DNA from: Phycisphaerae bacterium
GTDB taxonomy: Bacteria; Chloroflexota; Anaerolineae; 4572-78; J111
DNA: 64,000 nucleotides
Assembly: GCA_028285035.1 (NCBI GenBank)
Contig: JANQQF010000005.1
Span: 23,775-87,774, forward strand
Direction of reading: 5' to 3'
Shown piece by piece: positions 33,753 to 41,428 of this stretch. Made by a program: the position numbers and the translations under genes. The notes beneath the pieces were generated by a model. It saw only the letters and a program-made list of their open reading frames with translations. It searched no databases and was not told the origin of the DNA. Numbering within the stretch: position 1 is the stretch's first letter; every line of letters begins with the position of its first letter.

Positions 33753-34580
33753 ATGACCTACAATCAAACCGTGGCCGATCATTACACACCCAATCAATTG
33801 CTCGAAACAATTGAGGCCGCCTTGGCTAAGGTTGGCAAAACCTCAGCAAATGTCACCATCGAAGATCTCGCCCCCGTTGATGAGTTCCACATTGGGGGTA
33901 GAGGCGCAACCCAACATCTGTTGGATCAACTCGAATTCTCGCAAAACGACTATATCCTTGATGTTGGATGTGGGCTGGGTGGGGCGGCTCGCTTTATTGC
34001 TAGTCACTACAACAATCGAGTGACAGGCATTGATTTAACCCAAAATTTTGTCGATGTGGGTAATGTGTTGAACGGGTGGGTCGGCTTGGCGGATCGTGTA
34101 ACCCTGCAACACGGCAGCGCCCTCTCTATGCCCTTTGATGATGATAGTTTTGATGGGGCTACGATGTTTCACGTCGGGATGAATATCGAGGATAAAGTCG
34201 CCCTGTTTCATGAGGTTTATCGGGTGGTACGCCCCAACGCTTCGTTTGGCATTTATGACATTATGCAAATCACTCCAGGTGAACTGGCGTATCCGGTGCC
34301 ATGGGCCTCAGATGCTGACATTAGCAAACTCGCCACGCCTGATGCGTATGAGCAAGCCTTGGTGCAAGCGGGATTTCAAATAAAAGTCAAGACCATTCGG
34401 CGTGACTTTGCGCTGGACTTCTTTAAGCAGGCTCGGGCCAAAGCAGAGGCGGCGGGTGGCCCTGCGCCTGTTGGCTTGCATCTTTTGATGCAAGAGAGTA
34501 CGCCTGTCAAAATCAAAAATATGGTTGATAATATTGTGAATGGTTTGATTGCTCCGGTTGAGATGATTGGGCAGAAATGA
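33753..34580 (+). CDS. Class I SAM-dependent methyltransferase
   Basis: A 275-residue methyltransferase. Motif I is ILDVGCGLGGAARFIA (~68-83), followed by VTGIDLTQNFVDVGN (post-I acidic residue), FDDDSFDGATMFHVGMNI (motif II) and VYRVVRPNASFGIYDIM (motif III). The layout resembles enzymes acting on small molecules such as sarcosine/dimethylglycine or quinones; the substrate is not determined. Ribosome site AAGGGGAT. It stands alone between a hairpin and a repeat-rich gap, with no operon partner to suggest a pathway. Confidence 0.85.
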   Translation: MTYNQTVADHYTPNQLLETIEAALAKVGKTSANVTIEDLAPVDEFHIGGRGATQHLLDQLEFSQNDYILDVGCGLGGAARFIASHYNNRVTGIDLTQNFVDVGNVLNGWVGLADRVTLQHGSALSMPFDDDSFDGATMFHVGMNIEDKVALFHEVYRVVRPNASFGIYDIMQITPGELAYPVPWASDADISKLATPDAYEQALVQAGFQIKVKTIRRDFALDFFKQARAKAEAAGGPAPVGLHLLMQESTPVKIKNMVDNIVNGLIAPVEMIGQK

Positions 34581-34664
34581 TATTTTGTGGAAATAATAGG
34601 ATTTACAAGATTATCAACCGTACAAAATTTTCTCGTTCAATATAGAATATAGATTGTTGAAGGA

Positions 34665-34728
34665 TGTCATGCCCGAATGGTTTTATCGGGCATCCACTGG
34701 TTTGTGACCGATGGATTCCGGTTATGGA
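34665..34728. repeat. Dispersed 'CATGCCCGAATG' inverted repeat, short copy
   Basis: GTCATGCCCGAATGG, ATCGGGCATCCA and GATGGATTCCGG follow the same order as the better-preserved copy at 40164-40250. TGCCCGAT/ATCGGGCA arms form a hairpin. The second half of the element is lost. Confidence 0.6.
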
Positions 34729-34801
34729 AATCATCGTGCAATAGCAGCCTCTGATTGGCAATCTATGTAAAGTGTTTATGTTAAATTGAAGCCTCGGACA
34801 G

Positions 34802-34967
34802 GTCATTTCGAGCGGAGTGGAACGGAGAGAGAAATCCCTGAAATGCTCATTTTACCAGACTTTTAACGGGTAAAAAGTGAAATTTCTGGGGTTGCCTACG
34901 AAATCTAGCTTTTATTGTAGCGCTTGAGGGATTTCTCCATAAGCGTAAGCGGCATCGAAATGACATG
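34802..34967. repeat. Long inverted element bounded by GTCATTTCGA / TCGAAATGAC
   Basis: GTCATTTCGAGCG at the left end and CATCGAAATGACATGA at the right end are inverted copies. Inside, GAGAAATCCC and GGGATTTCTC are also inverted. The same ends bound 40039-40318. Non-coding and fold-back, so probably a miniature mobile element family. Confidence 0.6.
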
Positions 34968-35013
34968 ATGACCACATAGTTCAATCAAACCCTACTTAAT
35001 ATCCGATCCTCAT

Positions 35014-36684
35014 TTACCGCTTTACTTCACCATTGACCATTTTTTCTCCCTGATCCTTCACCGCCACATAATCGGTATATCCTCCTGTATACATCGTCAG
35101 CGACCCCTCATCAGGATTGAGTTCCACGATGTGATCAACCACCTTGTCTAAAAAGTAGCGGTCGTGAGAAATGACGAAGAGGGTCCCGTTGAAGTGATCG
35201 AGGGCAGTTTCGAGCACCTCTACTGAGCGAATGTCGAGGTTATTGGTTGGCTCGTCAAGCAAAAGAAAGTTTGGCTCTTGCAGCATCAGCAGGGCCATCT
35301 GCAAGCGGCTACGTTCGCCGCCGCTCAAACTGCCGACGGTTTGAGTGGTTGCTTTTTTGTAGGGAAAAAGAAAGCCGCCTAAAAAGGCTACAGCTTGATC
35401 CTCATACATTGGCTTTATATCACGCACCGTTTCTACCAAATTTTTGCTATAGTCAAGACTTTGATGCTCTTGGGTATAGATGCCCGTTTTGATGGAAGGA
35501 CCAATTTTTATCTCTCCATCAGTGAGATCTTCTTGCTCTGTGATACAGCGGAAGAGGACGCTTTTGCCCGCTCCATTTGGCCCGACCAAGCCCACGCGCT
35601 GACCGTGCCATAGGGTGAAGTTGACCCCGGCTAGAATGATATGGTTATCGAAGGCTTTGTAGACATCGCGCAGCTCAAGCACTTTGTCCGATCCCCGCCA
35701 GCCGTTCAGTTGCAGCCCCATATTCTTCTGCTCGGTCGGCTTGTCTACCTTCTCCATCTGGTCGATTTGCCGCCGTTTGTTACGGGCTTGTTTGATATGG
35801 CGTTCATCGATGACCAGGCTGGCCCATAACTCAAACCGAGCGATGGCCGCCTCCAGCCGAGCAATCTCTTTTTGCTGGGCAGCGTACAGCTGAGCTTGCC
35901 GTAGCTGGCGTAACTCTTTCTCAGTCACATAGGCTGTGTAATTGCCACCGGGATAGAATTCAAGTTGGCCCCCCTCAACCTCAACGATGCCATCAACAAC
36001 TTCATCAAGCAGATAGCGGTCGTGAGAGACGATGATCACGGCTCCAGGATAGCCTCGAATAAATTGCTCCAACTTTTGTTTGCCAGCTAAATCAAGATGA
36101 TTGTCTGGCTCATCAAGGAGCAATACCGACGGCTTGTTCACCACCAGTTTGGTCAGGGCCAGCATCTTCTTTTGCCCTCCGCTAAGGACAGTGGTTGGCA
36201 ACTCAAAATCTTCATCGCTAAAATTGAGGCTACGTAAGGTGGCTTTGACCGTATTTTCATAGCTCAAGCCGCCCAAGGCTTCGTACTGGGTCAGAATCTC
36301 ATTTTGTTTGTCCAAGGTTTTGGTTAATGCGACCTCATCTTCATAGACAGCTGGATCAGCTAACTCGCTCTCAATCTGTTTGAGCATCAACTCCAATTCA
36401 GCCAGTTTAGGGGAGGCGGTCAGAGCCTCAGTTAGCACCGTGCGAGTAGGGTCGAGTTGTGTCTCCTGCATCAGATAGCCTACCGTAACGTCCTTTGCCT
36501 TCACGATAAAGCCATCATCCGGCACCAAATCTTCTCGTAACAGACGCAAAATGGTGCTCTTGCCTGCTCCATTCGGCCCCACCAACCCGATTTTTTCGCC
36601 CTGTTGAATTGGCCAGCTTAATTCCGTCAACACCAGACCGCCAGGATGACTAAAGGTCACTTTGTCTAAACGTAAAACAATCAT
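35014..36684 (-). CDS. ABC-F family ATPase (ribosome-associated)
   Basis: A 556-residue protein with two ATPase domains and no membrane segments. Walker A motifs are [10 protein letters not shown] (~35-44) and [12 protein letters not shown] in the second half; signatures are LSGGQKKM and LSGGERSRLQM; both Walker B motifs read LLLDEP. A charged helical linker (about 240-325) separates the halves. ABC-F proteins bind the ribosomal E site, modulating translation or protecting from antibiotics. The ATG at 36684 has GGAG at 8 bases; a GTG at 36693 is an alternative. Its 310-base leader carries a promoter, a short reading frame and two terminators, indicating attenuation. Confidence 0.92.
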   Translation of the reverse strand: MIVLRLDKVTFSHPGGLVLTELSWPIQQGEKIGLVGPNGAGKSTILRLLREDLVPDDGFIVKAKDVTVGYLMQETQLDPTRTVLTEALTASPKLAELELMLKQIESELADPAVYEDEVALTKTLDKQNEILTQYEALGGLSYENTVKATLRSLNFSDEDFELPTTVLSGGQKKMLALTKLVVNKPSVLLLDEPDNHLDLAGKQKLEQFIRGYPGAVIIVSHDRYLLDEVVDGIVEVEGGQLEFYPGGNYTAYVTEKELRQLRQAQLYAAQQKEIARLEAAIARFELWASLVIDERHIKQARNKRRQIDQMEKVDKPTEQKNMGLQLNGWRGSDKVLELRDVYKAFDNHIILAGVNFTLWHGQRVGLVGPNGAGKSVLFRCITEQEDLTDGEIKIGPSIKTGIYTQEHQSLDYSKNLVETVRDIKPMYEDQAVAFLGGFLFPYKKATTQTVGSLSGGERSRLQMALLMLQEPNFLLLDEPTNNLDIRSVEVLETALDHFNGTLFVISHDRYFLDKVVDHIVELNPDEGSLTMYTGGYTDYVAVKDQGEKMVNGEVKR

Positions 36685-36712
36685 TGATGTCACTCCATTT
36701 CTACATTATTAA

Positions 36713-36800
36713 TTAAGTAAACCGGCCCGTATTTACATTTAGGTACAATTTTCACCATTTTGAAAATCCATTTCCCTCAAACTTTTTTCGGTTTACTTAA
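36713..36800. repeat. 12-bp inverted repeat in the ABC-F leader
   Basis: TTAAGTAAACCG (36713-36724) and CGGTTTACTTAA (36789-36800) are perfect inverted arms around 64 bases. In the minus-strand RNA this forms a long-range stem between the second terminator and the start codon. It may be a third structural element of the leader. Confidence 0.5.
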
Positions 36801-36804
36801 ACAA

Positions 36805-36831
36805 AACCGTGAATACGTTTGATCCACGGTT
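36805..36831 (-). terminator. ABC-F leader terminator 2
   Basis: On the minus strand, AACCGTGGAT pairs with ATTCACGGTT (10 bp including one G-U) around a 7-base loop, followed by TTGTTTAAG. Its 5' arm is almost the same as that of the upstream terminator, so arms of the two can exchange. Confidence 0.65.
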
Positions 36832-36858
36832 GAGTAAGGAGAGGCATCAATCAAATAA

Positions 36859-36888
36859 AAAACCGTGGATCACGTGATCCACGGTTTT
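36859..36888 (-). terminator. ABC-F leader terminator 1 (perfect 30-bp palindrome)
   Basis: Minus-strand arms AAAACCGTGGATCAC and GTGATCCACGGTTTT are perfectly complementary and followed by TTATTTG, a classic intrinsic terminator. It lies about 170 bases ahead of the ABC-F start and 32 bases after the small upstream reading frame, so it would cut the leader short unless disrupted. Confidence 0.75.
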
Positions 36889-36920
36889 GTTTACATAAAA
36901 TCTAAACTATGGACGCACGA

Positions 36921-36998
36921 TTAGGGAGCGTCCAGAATTGTGGAGACCTGTGGGCCTCGGTTAAAAATTTGATTTCGAGCCGGGTTGATGAAAATCAT
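36921..36998 (-). CDS. Putative leader peptide (uORF) of the ABC-F gene
   Basis: A 25-codon frame on the minus strand starting at ATG 36998 and ending TAA at 36921. It begins MIFINPARNQIFN and ends VSTILDAP. Its ATG lies seven bases beyond the -10 box, so the transcript is expected to start at or next to the A of the ATG: a leaderless small gene. The last codons form one arm of a hairpin (GGACGC / GCGTCC, 36911-36933), so a ribosome paused near the end would change RNA folding ahead of the terminators. No amino acid run is present, so sensing of ribosome stalling or antibiotic is more likely than amino acid starvation. Confidence 0.6.
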   Translation of the reverse strand: MIFINPARNQIFNRGPQVSTILDAP

Positions 36999-37004
36999 AG
37001 AGAT

Positions 37005-37034
37005 ATTATAGGGTCGGAAGGGGCGGAGTGTCAA
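37005..37034 (-). promoter_or_regulatory. Consensus sigma-70 promoter of the ABC-F transcript
   Basis: On the minus strand TTGACA (37034-37029) and TATAAT (37010-37005) are both perfect, with an 18-base spacer. This is one of the two strongest promoters in the window and points at the leader peptide and ABC-F gene. Confidence 0.75.
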
Positions 37035-37247
37035 GTGGAAGGAACAGGGCTTTGCTTAATTTCTTAACAAAGGGATCAAATTTATTATTCTTAACGTTAT
37101 TCAGTTTAGCACAAAGATGGTAAAATATTTGTAGCGTTTGTAGTGGTTCCGAGTGGATAAGGCTTATAGAGTTATAATTTTGCAAACTCTAAAACCTCTA
37201 AAACCTCTATAAACCCTAAGAACCCAACACTTCAGGAGTGAAAAACA

Positions 37248-39071
37248 ATGGACTCCACAAGTAGTCTGATTGGCCAAACGTTAGGCCAATATCAAATCCT
37301 TGATCAGATTGGGCAAGGGGGGATGGCGATGGTCTTTAAGTCATACCAGCCCGGCCTCAATCGAAATGTTGCTCTCAAAATATTGCCTCCGCACTTTGCC
37401 GAACAACCTGACTTTACCGAGCGGTTTGAGCGTGAGGCGCAGGCCATCGGTAATTTGCATCATCCCAATATCTTGCCTGTCTATGATTTTGGACAGGATA
37501 AGAATTATAGTTATATCGTGATGCGCTTTATCGATGGGGCCAAGACCCTGACCGATGAAATGAAATCGGCGATGACCGCTGAGCGAATTATCGAGGTGAT
37601 GGAGCAGGTGGGTGGCGCGCTGGACCACGCCCACGCCGCCGGTGTCATTCACCGCGATGTCAAACCGAGTAACGTTTTGATGGATGGCAATTGGTCGTTG
37701 TTGAGCGATTTTGGTTTGGCTAAGATGGTTGAGGTGCCTTCGGAGCTGACGGGGAGTGGAGTTGGAATGGGGACTCCCGCTTACATGTCGCCAGAACAAG
37801 GGATGGGCAAGAAGATTGATCATCGCACCGATCTTTACGCCCTGGGCATCATTTTGTATGAAATGTTGACCGGACATGTTCCCCATCGGGCGGAGACACC
37901 GATTGCGACGGTGCTCAAACGGCTGAATGAGCCGTTGCCCTTGCCTCGACGCATCAATCAAAATATTCCAGAAGCCGCCGAGCGAGTTTTGCTCAAAGTG
38001 TTAGCTGCAGACCCTAACAACCGCTTTAACACGGCAGCGGAAATGACCACTGCCTTGAAAGAGGCTTTGGCCCCCTTGCCCCAGAACTTTATCTTTACCA
38101 AACAGCCTGAAGATGGTACCTTGCTATCAGCCACCCCTGAGGCTGAAACCCAGGAAGAGGGAACCCGCATCTCGCCGATAACGGATGTTGCCCCAGAAGC
38201 GAAAGTAACTGGCACAACCCCAGCAAAAAAATCAAGCGGTTTACCGATGACCGCCATCGGTATTGGAGCGATTGCCTTGATTTTGCTTCTCATTTTGGTG
38301 GGTATCGGGGTGTTGATTTTCCGACCTAATGAAACCACTGTCGCTGTCACACTTGTGCCGGATGCAGAGGCTACCCAGAATTTTGCAGTGGGTTTAACGG
38401 CAACGGCTCAAGCCATTGCTGCGATTGAAGATACGGCTACCCCCGAGCCAACAGATACTGAGGTACCCCCGACTGAGGCCCCGACAGATACGCCCGTCCC
38501 TACGGATACACCTATTCCAACAGATACACTCGTACCTACAGACACACCAGCCCCAACGGATACGCCTGTTGTGTTCAATACTCCAACGCCGGCGGTTGCT
38601 CAATTCTATACGGGTGAGGAAATCTTTGACGTAGCCTTTGCGGAGGCATCCGAGTGGCAGGCTGATGCTGTGTTGAGTGAGATTAGCAGCGTTGGCCCGC
38701 TAAATGAAGAGGGCAAGGCTGATGGTTGGATTCTAAAATTCTGGTCGCCCTCGACGCAGGGGCTTTATTCGATGAATTATATTTCAGGAATTTGGAGTTC
38801 CGATGCTTCGTCTTTGCCGGTGCCTAATCCTGTTTTGATTGGCGATGCGATTTTGGATACTAAACGCTTGTATGATATTGGCGAAGCCGCTGGGGCTGCG
38901 GAGTATACGGCACAGGGCTATCGACCGTTAGCCGCCGCTGTGACGTATCCACTGGATGAGAATTTGTTGACTTGGTATCTGAATTATGCAGGCGGCGACT
39001 TTCGTGTGGTTTACACGGTGATTATCAATGCCAATACGGGTGAGGTGATTCAGGCCTTGCCGCTGGAGTAG
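37248..39071 (+). CDS. Membrane-anchored Ser/Thr protein kinase (PknB-type)
   Basis: A 607-residue kinase. Residues 12-270 are a Hanks-type kinase: GQGGMAMVF glycine loop, VALKIL with the ATP-binding Lys, HRDVKPSN catalytic loop, SDFGLAK, and GTPAYMSPEQ. A linker leads to one TM segment (~345-367, rich in Ile/Leu), then a Thr/Pro repeat region (PTDTP units, ~400-445) and an extracytoplasmic C-terminal domain of about 150 residues without a known family. It is thus a receptor-like kinase. AGGAGTG ribosome site. An FHA-containing regulator gene is convergent downstream, a possible partner. Confidence 0.92.
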   Translation: MDSTSSLIGQTLGQYQILDQIGQGGMAMVFKSYQPGLNRNVALKILPPHFAEQPDFTERFEREAQAIGNLHHPNILPVYDFGQDKNYSYIVMRFIDGAKTLTDEMKSAMTAERIIEVMEQVGGALDHAHAAGVIHRDVKPSNVLMDGNWSLLSDFGLAKMVEVPSELTGSGVGMGTPAYMSPEQGMGKKIDHRTDLYALGIILYEMLTGHVPHRAETPIATVLKRLNEPLPLPRRINQNIPEAAERVLLKVLAADPNNRFNTAAEMTTALKEALAPLPQNFIFTKQPEDGTLLSATPEAETQEEGTRISPITDVAPEAKVTGTTPAKKSSGLPMTAIGIGAIALILLLILVGIGVLIFRPNETTVAVTLVPDAEATQNFAVGLTATAQAIAAIEDTATPEPTDTEVPPTEAPTDTPVPTDTPIPTDTLVPTDTPAPTDTPVVFNTPTPAVAQFYTGEEIFDVAFAEASEWQADAVLSEISSVGPLNEEGKADGWILKFWSPSTQGLYSMNYISGIWSSDASSLPVPNPVLIGDAILDTKRLYDIGEAAGAAEYTAQGYRPLAAAVTYPLDENLLTWYLNYAGGDFRVVYTVIINANTGEVIQALPLE

Positions 39072-39088
39072 GTAATAATCCAGTAATT

Positions 39089-39146
39089 AGTAAATAGTAA
39101 TTGGTTGACTCCTTCTAGAATTACCACTTACCAATTACTATTTACT
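39089..39146. terminator. Convergent-gene hairpin
   Basis: AGTAAATAGTAATTGGT (39089-39105) and its perfect inverse (39130-39146) form a 17-bp AT-rich stem with a 24-base loop, between the kinase and FHA genes that point at each other. The AT-rich stem has no clear T-tract, so it may instead be a repeat element; it most likely ends both transcripts. Confidence 0.5.
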
Positions 39147-39179
39147 GATAATGAATATTCAAACGAATGGTCTTGTCCT

Positions 39180-39842
39180 CTAACTAATTCCATTATCCAA
39201 CCGGAACCCATAACCCCGCACTGTAACGACAAAATTATAATCCGGATCAACTTCAGCCAGTCGCTGGCGTAGCCGACGAACTAACGCATCAATGGCATCA
39301 TCGGTGACGCCGTCGGCGGCTTCACCCGGCCAAGCGGCCTCAATGACCTCAGCCCGGCTATAGACCTTACCTGGTTGTTCGGCCAGCATTGACAACAGTT
39401 GGTATTGTTGGATACTGAGCGGGGGATCAAGCTGTTGACCGTGGATATAAACTTGGCGTTCGCTCGGTTCAAGTTGTAAGCCCATCCCTCGTCGACCGGG
39501 CAGCGGAGCGGTGGCATCGCTGTCGACGTAGGTCAATTCCAAGCCAGGGGCCAGTTGAATCATATCCCCATCGGAAAGGGCAAAGGCTTTCATCACCCGC
39601 TGCCCATTAACGAAGACACCATTTTTGCTCCCAGCATCTTCCAGGACAAATTCTCCCCCTTCCCGCCGGAGCAGCGCATGAGTTCGAGAAATCCAACGGA
39701 CCGGAATGTGGATTTCACACTCCTTTGCCCGACCGATTTTTAGCTCATCCTCCCCTAAAATCCACTGCCCTTTGATGATGTCACCCTCTTTCCAGATGAT
39801 GAGGGCCTGCTCTGTTTGTAAATTTTCTGGTAACTGCTCCAT
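39180..39842 (-). CDS. FHA domain / winged-helix transcriptional regulator
   Basis: A 220-residue protein. Residues 25-105 form an FHA domain with the phosphothreonine-binding pattern GRAKECEI, RWISRTHALL and SKNGVFVNG. Residues about 120-220 form an OmpR-type winged helix (LSIQQYQLLSMLAEQPGKV; VRRLRQRL; VVTVRGYGFRL). There is no receiver domain, so control would come through phosphothreonine binding, as in EmbR-type regulators. Placed tail-to-tail with one Ser/Thr kinase and near a second, it is a natural phospho-dependent output. Target genes are unknown. Confidence 0.88.
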   Translation of the reverse strand: MEQLPENLQTEQALIIWKEGDIIKGQWILGEDELKIGRAKECEIHIPVRWISRTHALLRREGGEFVLEDAGSKNGVFVNGQRVMKAFALSDGDMIQLAPGLELTYVDSDATAPLPGRRGMGLQLEPSERQVYIHGQQLDPPLSIQQYQLLSMLAEQPGKVYSRAEVIEAAWPGEAADGVTDDAIDALVRRLRQRLAEVDPDYNFVVTVRGYGFRLDNGIS

Positions 39843-40038
39843 CACTCCCCCTGTTTGACATTGATTTGAGATTGGGATAAGGTAAATTTGGTCATTTTAT
39901 GATTTTGTTATTGTACTACTAAATTAAAAAAACTGACATTTGATTGGAAGGCTGGAAGAATGAAAAAGGATGAAGAAATTCAATCTTCCAAGCACAGTCA
40001 TTGCAAAGCCAAGCAGAAGTTAAATCAAGTAACAATCA

Positions 40039-40318
40039 TGTCATTTCGAGCGAAGAATGAGCTGCATTCCTAAACGAACGCCGAAATCCTCCCGAACAAT
40101 TGATTGTATACTAACGTTTGGGAGGATTTCTCGACCTCTGGTCTCCCAAGAGACAAGTGGGTTTGTGTCATACCCGAATGAAGTCGTCGGGTATCCATTG
40201 ATAGAGGGCAACGCACGGTGGATTCCCGCCAGAAGCGTGCGGGAATGACAGGCACCAATGTTTCTTTCTCTTTGTAAAAGACGAACGAGTCGTCTTCTCA
40301 TTTTTTCGAAATGACATG
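40039..40318. repeat. Long inverted element with nested repeat
   Basis: The ends TGTCATTTCGAGCG and TTCGAAATGACATG match those of 34802-34967. GAGGATTTCTCG and CGAAATCCTCCCG are internal inverted parts. A complete CATACCCGAATG repeat (40164-40250) sits inside, as if inserted into the longer element. Confidence 0.6.
40164..40250. repeat. Dispersed 'CATACCCGAATG' inverted repeat, best copy
   Basis: Two hairpins in series: TACCCGA...TCGGGTA, and GATTCCCGCC...GCGGGAATGACA. Relatives are at 16270-16373 and 34665-34728. The second hairpin is of the ATTCCCGC/GCGGGAAT type common in bacterial intergenic repeats. Confidence 0.65.
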
Positions 40319-40418
40319 ACCAATAGGTTTTGTTAATCGACTTTTTAATCGCCCTGGCCTTCAACTTTTCAGCCTTACAAAACTTGTAAGGCATATTGCA
40401 AATTCTAGTTTAGTTTAG

Positions 40419-41420
40419 ATGCCCTGGGAGCATACCTTGTCCAGCAAACTACACCCTGATCAACTAATTCGAGATCGCTATAAAGTTGTCGGCCTGATTG
40501 GAACCGGTGGAATGGGGGCGGTCTATTTGGCCGATGATACCCGTTTGCGCGGGCGACAGTGTGCCATTAAAGAAACCCTACCCCATCCAACCTTGGGAGA
40601 GGCGGCTACCAAAGCTGGCCGGGATCAATTTTATCAGGAAGCCTCAACTCTGGCCCAACTGGATCACCCCAGTTTACCCAAAGTCAGTGATTTTTTCTCC
40701 ATCGAAGAGCGTGATTATCTGGTGATGGATTTTGTGCCTGGGCAAAATTTGCTGGAAGTGGTCAACGAGGCGCGCCGCGAAAATCGCTTTTTGGATCAGG
40801 AGCAAGTGCTGCACTGGATCGACCAACTGTGTGATACCCTGACCTATTTACATACTCGCAAACCCGTGGTGTTACATCGAGACATCAAGCCCGCCAATAT
40901 CAAGTTGACCCCCGAGGGGCGCATCAAGCTGGTCGATTTTGGGCTGGTCAAGCCGCTCGACCCCGATGACCCCAATACCCTGACAGGGTTACAAGGCGCT
41001 GGCAGTCTACCCTATGCTCCGTTGGAGCAGTATGTTGATCATCTGGGGCATACCAATGCCCGGTCTGATTTATATGCGCTTGGCGCAACGATGTACCATC
41101 TACTGACGGGGAACGTCCCAGCCAGTGCCCAGGAACGATTCCTAATACCGGAGTCGCTACCCTATCCTCAGGCTGTTAATCCCAATGTTTCGATTGGGGT
41201 AGCTGAGGCCGTCTTCACGGCGATGGCCCCACACCCTAAAGAGCGGCCCGCTACGGTGGAAGCTTGGCGACAGTTACTCAAAAGCTCTGTCTCCACTGCG
41301 CCGATGGGCCTGTCTCAACCTGTTGGCAATGATTGGCCGACCACGCTGCGTGAGAATTGGCTGTTGGTTGGGGTCGCGACAGGATTACTCGTCGCCTCAG
41401 TGTGGATGACATTTGGATAA
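40419..41420 (+). CDS. Ser/Thr protein kinase with C-terminal membrane anchor
   Basis: A 333-residue Hanks-type kinase: GTGGMGAVYLA glycine loop, CAIKETL Lys, LHRDIKPANIK catalytic loop, VDFGLVK, and LPYAPLEQY in place of the usual G-T-x-x-Y-x-x-P-E. The last 20 residues (LLVGVATGLLVASVWMTF) form a membrane anchor with almost no outside part, so it does not sense an external ligand by itself. A TTG at 40437 with CTGGGAG is an alternative start. It converges with the GH3 gene; the stop codons are 8 bases apart. Confidence 0.9.
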   Translation: MPWEHTLSSKLHPDQLIRDRYKVVGLIGTGGMGAVYLADDTRLRGRQCAIKETLPHPTLGEAATKAGRDQFYQEASTLAQLDHPSLPKVSDFFSIEERDYLVMDFVPGQNLLEVVNEARRENRFLDQEQVLHWIDQLCDTLTYLHTRKPVVLHRDIKPANIKLTPEGRIKLVDFGLVKPLDPDDPNTLTGLQGAGSLPYAPLEQYVDHLGHTNARSDLYALGATMYHLLTGNVPASAQERFLIPESLPYPQAVNPNVSIGVAEAVFTAMAPHPKERPATVEAWRQLLKSSVSTAPMGLSQPVGNDWPTTLRENWLLVGVATGLLVASVWMTFG

Positions 41421-41428
41421 GCGAGCGC

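Larger units (their letters stand above)
34581..35013. other. Repeat-filled gap between convergent genes
   Basis: It contains no gene. It holds a dispersed CCCGAATG repeat (34665-34728) and a long GTCATTTCGAGCG element (34802-34967). Both have relatives near 40 kb. Confidence 0.55.
39843..40418. other. Repeat-containing intergenic region
   Basis: There are no genes here; most of it is a nested repeat (40039-40318). The left 190 bases are AT-rich and likely contain the promoter of the FHA regulator gene; the right 100 bases precede the second kinase gene. Confidence 0.5.

Noticed and set aside
36921..36998. Amino-acid-starvation attenuator leader
   Set aside because: The peptide has no run of a single amino acid and the downstream gene is an ABC-F ATPase, so ribosome stalling or antibiotic sensing is more likely.
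39089..39146. CRISPR-like repeat
   Set aside because: Only one inverted pair; no regularly spaced direct repeats here or elsewhere in the window.
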